A DNA stretch of 9,291 nt from an uncultured Eubacteriales bacterium (GTDB taxonomy: Bacteria; Bacillota_A; Clostridia; Oscillospirales; CAG-272). The translations under genes and the position numbers were made by a program. The stretch is from positions 1 to 9,291 of the forward strand of contig USKS01000034.1 of NCBI GenBank assembly GCA_900555345.1, given 5' to 3'. The notes under the pieces are model-generated. The model was not told where the DNA came from and did no database searches. It saw only the letters and a list, made by a program, of their open reading frames with translations. Position 1 is the stretch's first letter. Each line of letters starts with the position of its first letter. Below are positions 5,841 through 9,291 of this stretch, piece by piece.

Positions 5841-6773
5841 ATGTTTACTTTTGATCCCGCACCTTTCGTGCCCTACAAAAACCGCGAAGTTCTTGAAAGA
5901 TGCAGAAACATCAAGAGAGAGGATATGGAGAAACACCCCAATCCCAACTTCCGTATTCACATCGTTCCCAGTCCCGACGGTATATGGATAGCCGACATGA
6001 TCGGCAGGATCGCAAGAAGCGACATGATGAACGAAAAGGTAGTCATGATCTGCCCCAACCCCTGCCCGGTGGAGTATATGTCCGTAGCAGAGGCTATAAA
6101 CAGACTTAATATCAACTGCCGCAATGTACATATTTTCTGTATGGACGAATGGGCGGATCAGGACGGCAACATTGCTCCCCTTGACTACGAGGCGGGCTTT
6201 GCTCACAGTAATGTAAAATACTTCTGGGGTAAGATCAGAGAAGATCTTCGTATGCCCCTTTCTCAGGTGCACTATCCCACCACAGAGAATATCAAAGACT
6301 ACTCCAAAATGATCGCCGACTGCGGCGACGGCGGCGCCGACGTATGCTACTCCGGTCCCGGCTGGGCAGGACACATCGCGTTTATCGATCCCTGCACACC
6401 CGAGTTCGGCTGCCCTCCCATCGAGGAGTATCTTGAGATGGAAGCAAGAGTGGTAACTCTCAATCCCATGACGATCATGCAGAACTCGCTGCACGGCTGC
6501 TTCGGCTGCTCCGGCGACATCGCAAACGTTCCCCCCAGAGCCGCTACCATAGGACCCGTTGACGTTAAAAATTCGAGAAACCGTCTGGAGATGCACGCTA
6601 TTACTACTTTCGGTACATACTCCGCATGGCAGAGAATGATCTCCCGCCTTGTTTGCTACGGTGAGGTAACTCCTCTGGTTCCTTCCTCCATACTTCAGCT
6701 TATGGATACCGACGTTTACGTTTCCGACGGCATCGCACAGCCCTTCGGCTGCGAGGAGACAGTCGGCTACTGA
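5841..6773 (+). CDS. NagB-like sugar-phosphate isomerase/deaminase with altered active site
   Basis: This 310-residue protein belongs to the NagB/6-phosphogluconolactonase fold. True NagB turns glucosamine-6-phosphate into fructose-6-phosphate and ammonia. Seen here: VHIFCMDEWAD (96-106), matching the NagB FNMDEY segment with Asp102 for E. coli Asp72; YSGPGWAGHIAFID (170-183), matching GIGxDGHIAFNE; VPPRAATIGPVDV (230-242), matching the VPxxAxTxG loop; and VPSSILQL (280-287), matching the C-terminal PASxLQ segment. His178 corresponds to catalytic His143, but the Asp141 position is Ala176 and the Glu148 position is Asp183. The protein is also longer than E. coli NagB (266 residues), with about 35 extra N-terminal residues. 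It probably acts on a related sugar phosphate by isomerisation rather than standard deamination. AAAGGAG at 5828-5834, in an AT-rich leader, gives a strong start. Proline is mostly CCC and arginine often AGA, unlike tmcAL. Confidence 0.85.
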   Translation: MFTFDPAPFVPYKNREVLERCRNIKREDMEKHPNPNFRIHIVPSPDGIWIADMIGRIARSDMMNEKVVMICPNPCPVEYMSVAEAINRLNINCRNVHIFCMDEWADQDGNIAPLDYEAGFAHSNVKYFWGKIREDLRMPLSQVHYPTTENIKDYSKMIADCGDGGADVCYSGPGWAGHIAFIDPCTPEFGCPPIEEYLEMEARVVTLNPMTIMQNSLHGCFGCSGDIANVPPRAATIGPVDVKNSRNRLEMHAITTFGTYSAWQRMISRLVCYGEVTPLVPSSILQLMDTDVYVSDGIAQPFGCEETVGY

Positions 6774-6785
6774 TAATTCTGCGGT

Positions 6786-7874
6786 ATGACTGAATATACA
6801 CTGTACGGCAGAGTCGTTCTCTGCGACAGAGTTATTGAAGACGGCGCAGTCGCAGTCTCCGGCTCAAAGATCATTTATGCGGGAGACAGGGACGCAGCCC
6901 CCGTCTGCGGCGAAGCTGTCAGCCGCGGCGGTACGATCATGCCCGGTTTTGTGGACATACACTGTCACGCGGGCGGCGCGACATGGTTCTACGAGGATGC
7001 CGCCGCGTGCGCCGGGTATCACCTGAGGCACGGCACGACCACAATGTGCGCCACTCTTTACAGAGATATTGGCATTGACGGTATACTTTCCGCAATAGAA
7101 CGCATTAAAACCGAGATGAAGAAAAATCCGGTTATATGCGGCGTTCACATTGAGGGTCCCTATCTCAATCCGGAACTCGGTGCCCGCAGCAGCGGCGGCG
7201 ATATATGCGCCGATCCCGCGGAATATATGCCGATCCTTGACTGCGGAGTGCTGCGGCATATGACATACGCGCCCGAGGTGCGCGGCACGGAGCAGCTTAT
7301 GCGTGATCTGAAGAGCCGCGGCATAAAAGGTTCCATAGGTCACAGCAAGGCTTCTCCCAATGAGGTGCGCAGGGCAATGGAGCTCGGCGCGTCCAACGTC
7401 ACGCACATTTTTGACGCTACAGGCGCTGCCGTTTCTCCCACACGATGGGGCGGCACTATTGAAGCGGATTTCAACGTTTCCGCGCTTGTATGCGACGGCT
7501 TTACATACGAGATTATCTGTGACCGCGACGGCGTGCACGTGCGCCCCGAGATGGTGGCGCTTGTGAAGAAGTGCGCGGGAGTCGAAAACATCATCGGCAT
7601 CACCGATGCCTGCGGCGGCGACGGCGACGGAGAGGACGTAAACTTTCTGGACGGCGAGCTTAACGGCTCAAAGCTCACAATGAACAGAGTCGCGGCAAAT
7701 TTTGTCTCCCTCGGATTCACTCTGCCCGAGGCAGCTGCCGTAACGAGCCTTAACCCCGCGAGATTTCTCGGTATGGAAAATGAGATAGGCTCGCTTGCGG
7801 CGGGCAAACGTGCCGATATTGTCGTACTCGACGACGATTTCGGTGTGCGCGCCGTTTATAAAGCAAAGGATTAA
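6786..7874 (+). CDS. NagA-like N-acetylglucosamine-6-phosphate deacetylase family amidohydrolase
   Basis: NagA removes acetate from N-acetylglucosamine-6-phosphate in the cytoplasm. The 362-residue protein has the whole TIM-barrel amidohydrolase series: an N-terminal beta segment, PGFVDIHCHAGG (53-64) with the HxH pair His59/His61, GVHIEGPYLNPELGA (119-133) with metal ligand Glu123, GHSKA (185-189) with His186, NVTHIFDAT (204-212) with His207, EIICDRDGVHVRP (242-254), and GITDACGG (271-278) with catalytic Asp274. The end has LNGSKLTMNRVAANF (292-306), SLNPARFLGM (321-330) and GSLAAGKRADIVVLD (335-349). The HxH pair suggests a two-metal site of the Bacillus type rather than the one-zinc E. coli type. 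All key residues are present, so it should be an active deacetylase, but the neighbours leave its exact substrate open. It starts 12 bp after the NagB-like gene with no clear ribosome site, so coupled translation is likely. Confidence 0.9.
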   Translation: MTEYTLYGRVVLCDRVIEDGAVAVSGSKIIYAGDRDAAPVCGEAVSRGGTIMPGFVDIHCHAGGATWFYEDAAACAGYHLRHGTTTMCATLYRDIGIDGILSAIERIKTEMKKNPVICGVHIEGPYLNPELGARSSGGDICADPAEYMPILDCGVLRHMTYAPEVRGTEQLMRDLKSRGIKGSIGHSKASPNEVRRAMELGASNVTHIFDATGAAVSPTRWGGTIEADFNVSALVCDGFTYEIICDRDGVHVRPEMVALVKKCAGVENIIGITDACGGDGDGEDVNFLDGELNGSKLTMNRVAANFVSLGFTLPEAAAVTSLNPARFLGMENEIGSLAAGKRADIVVLDDDFGVRAVYKAKD

Positions 7875-7910
7875 ATTTTTTATAAGCAATTTAAGAGAGA
7901 AGGTACTGAA

Positions 7911-9179
7911 ATGCTTAAAGCAGGAATTGCACTTGTTGACATTTCTCCCGACAAGGGAGTTCAGATGGCGGGCTACCCCCATTGCCCCAGACCGAATATC
8001 GGTATCCACGACCCGCTGTACTGCGGCGCGCTGCATCTCGATAACGGACACGACAGCATAACGCTTGTAACGTTCGATCTGCTGTATTTCGGCAAGAGCT
8101 ATTGCAGAGAGATCCGCGAAAAGCTCGGCGGAAACATTACGTTTACAACGTCACATACACATTCCGGGCCCTGGTCCTCAACTCCGCTCGCTTCCGAGCT
8201 TGCCGAGGGCCTGCACGACGATCCCACGTATATCGCGCAGCTTCTCCCCAAGGTAGAGGCAGTTATCCGTGAGGCAAGAGAAAATACCTTCCCCGCAAAG
8301 CTGGGAACAGGTATCGGACACTGCGGAAAAGAGCAGGGTGTCGGCGGAAACAGACGTATCCGCAACGGTCTGCAGGATGACAGCGTAAACGTTATCTGCG
8401 TTAAAGACATGAACGACACCGTTCGCGGCGTTCTGTTCAACTACGCGCTTCATCCTACATATCTTCACGCCGAAAATCTTTATGTAACGGCAGATTATCC
8501 CGCATATGTGCGCCGCTTTATCCACTTCGCGTATCCCGAGGCAAAGTTCATGTTTGCACAGGGTACAAGCGGAAATCAGTCCTCCCGTTATCACAGGGTG
8601 GGACAGAATTTTGAAGAGGCTGCCCGCGTCGGCTCAACTCTCGGCGTTGAGATATTCCACACGATCGAGAAAATGGAGTTCTCCGACGATATAGAGATCG
8701 GCTTTAAGAGCACGGAACTTGAACTGCCTATCCGTGAGTATCCCACGGTCGCGGACGCGCGCCGCGACATGGAAGCGGCACGCAAGGCTTTCCGCGAGAT
8801 GCCCGACGACGACTACATAACAAAGAGAAACTGCGAGCTCGCAATGTTCGGTAAAGAGAACGAGTTCTACTATGCCGAGATCGCCGAGCGCGACGGTAAG
8901 ATCACCGATGCTGAGCTGCCCTGCGAGGTCTGCGTCGTAACTCTCGGAGATACCAACATCTGCATGACCCAGGGTGAGATATTCGTTGAGTTCGGTCTTG
9001 CCATGAAAGAGGCTTCTCCCTCTGCAAAGACATTTGTGTTTGAAGTTTCAAACGGAACTCTGCCGGGATATCTCTTCACACCCGAGGCATATGCCGACGG
9101 CGGCTACGAGGTCGGCACATCGATCTTCACCGGCGACGCCGGCGGCGCTATCGTAGATGCCGTTAAAAAACTTTTCTGA
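7911..9179 (+). CDS. Cytoplasmic neutral/alkaline ceramidase-like amidase
   Basis: The 422-residue protein fits the catalytic domain of the neutral/alkaline ceramidase family, zinc enzymes that split N-acyl amide bonds. KAGIALVDISPDKGVQMAGY (3-22) is the typical N-terminus. TTSHTHSGP (79-87) carries His82/His84, NYALHPTYL (177-185) carries His181, FAQGTSGNQS (215-224) sits where the catalytic Ser loop lies, TQGEIFVEFGL (353-363) carries Glu356, and YLFTPEAYADGGYE (387-400) carries Tyr399. These match the zinc ligands (two His, Glu, Tyr) known from the Pseudomonas enzyme. Unlike that secreted enzyme of about 670 residues, it has no signal peptide or C-terminal Ig-like domain. It is therefore probably cytosolic and acts on a small soluble amide rather than ceramide. 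AGAAGG upstream (about 7898-7903) gives the start. It is 36 bp after the NagA-like gene and its stop codon overlaps the next gene's ribosome site. Confidence 0.87.
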   Translation: MLKAGIALVDISPDKGVQMAGYPHCPRPNIGIHDPLYCGALHLDNGHDSITLVTFDLLYFGKSYCREIREKLGGNITFTTSHTHSGPWSSTPLASELAEGLHDDPTYIAQLLPKVEAVIREARENTFPAKLGTGIGHCGKEQGVGGNRRIRNGLQDDSVNVICVKDMNDTVRGVLFNYALHPTYLHAENLYVTADYPAYVRRFIHFAYPEAKFMFAQGTSGNQSSRYHRVGQNFEEAARVGSTLGVEIFHTIEKMEFSDDIEIGFKSTELELPIREYPTVADARRDMEAARKAFREMPDDDYITKRNCELAMFGKENEFYYAEIAERDGKITDAELPCEVCVVTLGDTNICMTQGEIFVEFGLAMKEASPSAKTFVFEVSNGTLPGYLFTPEAYADGGYEVGTSIFTGDAGGAIVDAVKKLF

Positions 9180-9183
9180 GGAG
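9178..9183 (+). promoter_or_regulatory. Ribosome site of the SDR gene overlapping the upstream stop codon
   Basis: GAGGAG begins at the second base of the TGA (9177-9179) that ends the ceramidase-like gene and lies 6 bases before the ATG at 9190. Such overlap points to coupled translation and one operon. Confidence 0.8.
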
Positions 9184-9189
9184 CTTTAT

Positions 9190-9291
9190 ATGTATAACAA
9201 AGCCAACATAATCGACAGATTTCGACTTGACGGAAAGGTAGCGCTTGTAACAGGCGGTTCCGGCTATTACGGTAAGCAGATGGTAATTGCC
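9190..9291 (+). CDS. Short-chain dehydrogenase/reductase (SDR), 5' part only
   Basis: Only the first 34 codons are in the window; the gene runs off the right edge with no stop. The translation reads MYNKANIIDRFRLDGKVALV and then TGGSGYYGKQMVIA. FRLDGKVALVTGGSGYYG is the opening of an SDR Rossmann fold, in which the Gly-rich turn (GGSGYYG, 22-28) binds NAD(P). The spacing fits GxxGxxG (extended type) better than the classical TGxxxGIG, since the second Gly position of the latter is Tyr. Within the operon it would be expected to oxidise or reduce a sugar or polyol intermediate. The substrate and the catalytic YxxxK residues cannot be judged from this piece. Confidence 0.85.
   Translation, partial: MYNKANIIDRFRLDGKVALVTGGSGYYGKQMVIA

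Noticed and set aside
5805..6596. 263-codon open frame on the minus strand
   Set aside because: It is antisense to the NagB-like gene, which has clear family motifs and a strong ribosome site.

Overview
The window looks like chromosomal DNA of a Gram-positive anaerobe of the Clostridia, with a Ruminococcaceae/Oscillospiraceae-like gut or rumen bacterium the most likely source. The grounds are sigma-A-type promoters (one a perfect TTGACA-N17-TATAAT), strong AGGAG-type ribosome sites, intrinsic terminators, an acetate kinase beside a YlbM/TmcAL-type tRNA acetylation enzyme, and moderately GC-rich, tightly packed genes. The genus cannot be named from the sequence alone. There is no rRNA, tRNA, CRISPR array, transposase or phage gene.

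Layout. (1) 44-553 (+) is a small three-helix membrane protein of unknown function; its frame is open to the left edge. (2) 554-906 is a gene-free convergent region with three hairpins, read as terminators for the genes on both sides. (3) 907-3008 (-) is a two-gene unit, acetate kinase (ackA) followed 20 bp later by a TIM-barrel protein that resembles aldo/keto reductases but seems to lack their catalytic Tyr. (4) 3009-3292 is a divergent promoter region. (5) 3293-4372 (+) is a short TmcAL/YlbM-type tRNA(Met) cytidine acetate ligase. (6) 4421-4474 is a perfect consensus promoter whose spacer lies inside one arm of an 11-bp inverted repeat. (7) 4504-9291 (+) is a five-gene operon that runs off the right edge: FGGY sugar kinase, NagB-like sugar-phosphate isomerase/deaminase, NagA-like deacetylase, cytoplasmic neutral-ceramidase-like amidase, and an SDR dehydrogenase.

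The operon is the most interesting part. It combines a sugar kinase, a deacetylase of the GlcNAc-6-phosphate type, a NagB-fold protein, a second amide-hydrolase fold and a dehydrogenase. This suggests breakdown of an N-acylated amino sugar or amino polyol. The kinase is FGGY type rather than the usual ROK or BadF type of GlcNAc kinase, and the NagB-like protein has lost one of the catalytic acids of true GlcN-6-P deaminase. A standard GlcNAc pathway is therefore unlikely, and the substrate is unknown. Acetate released by deacetylation would join the pool handled by the adjacent acetate kinase and used by TmcAL, but that link is inference. No transporter or regulator gene is present in the window.
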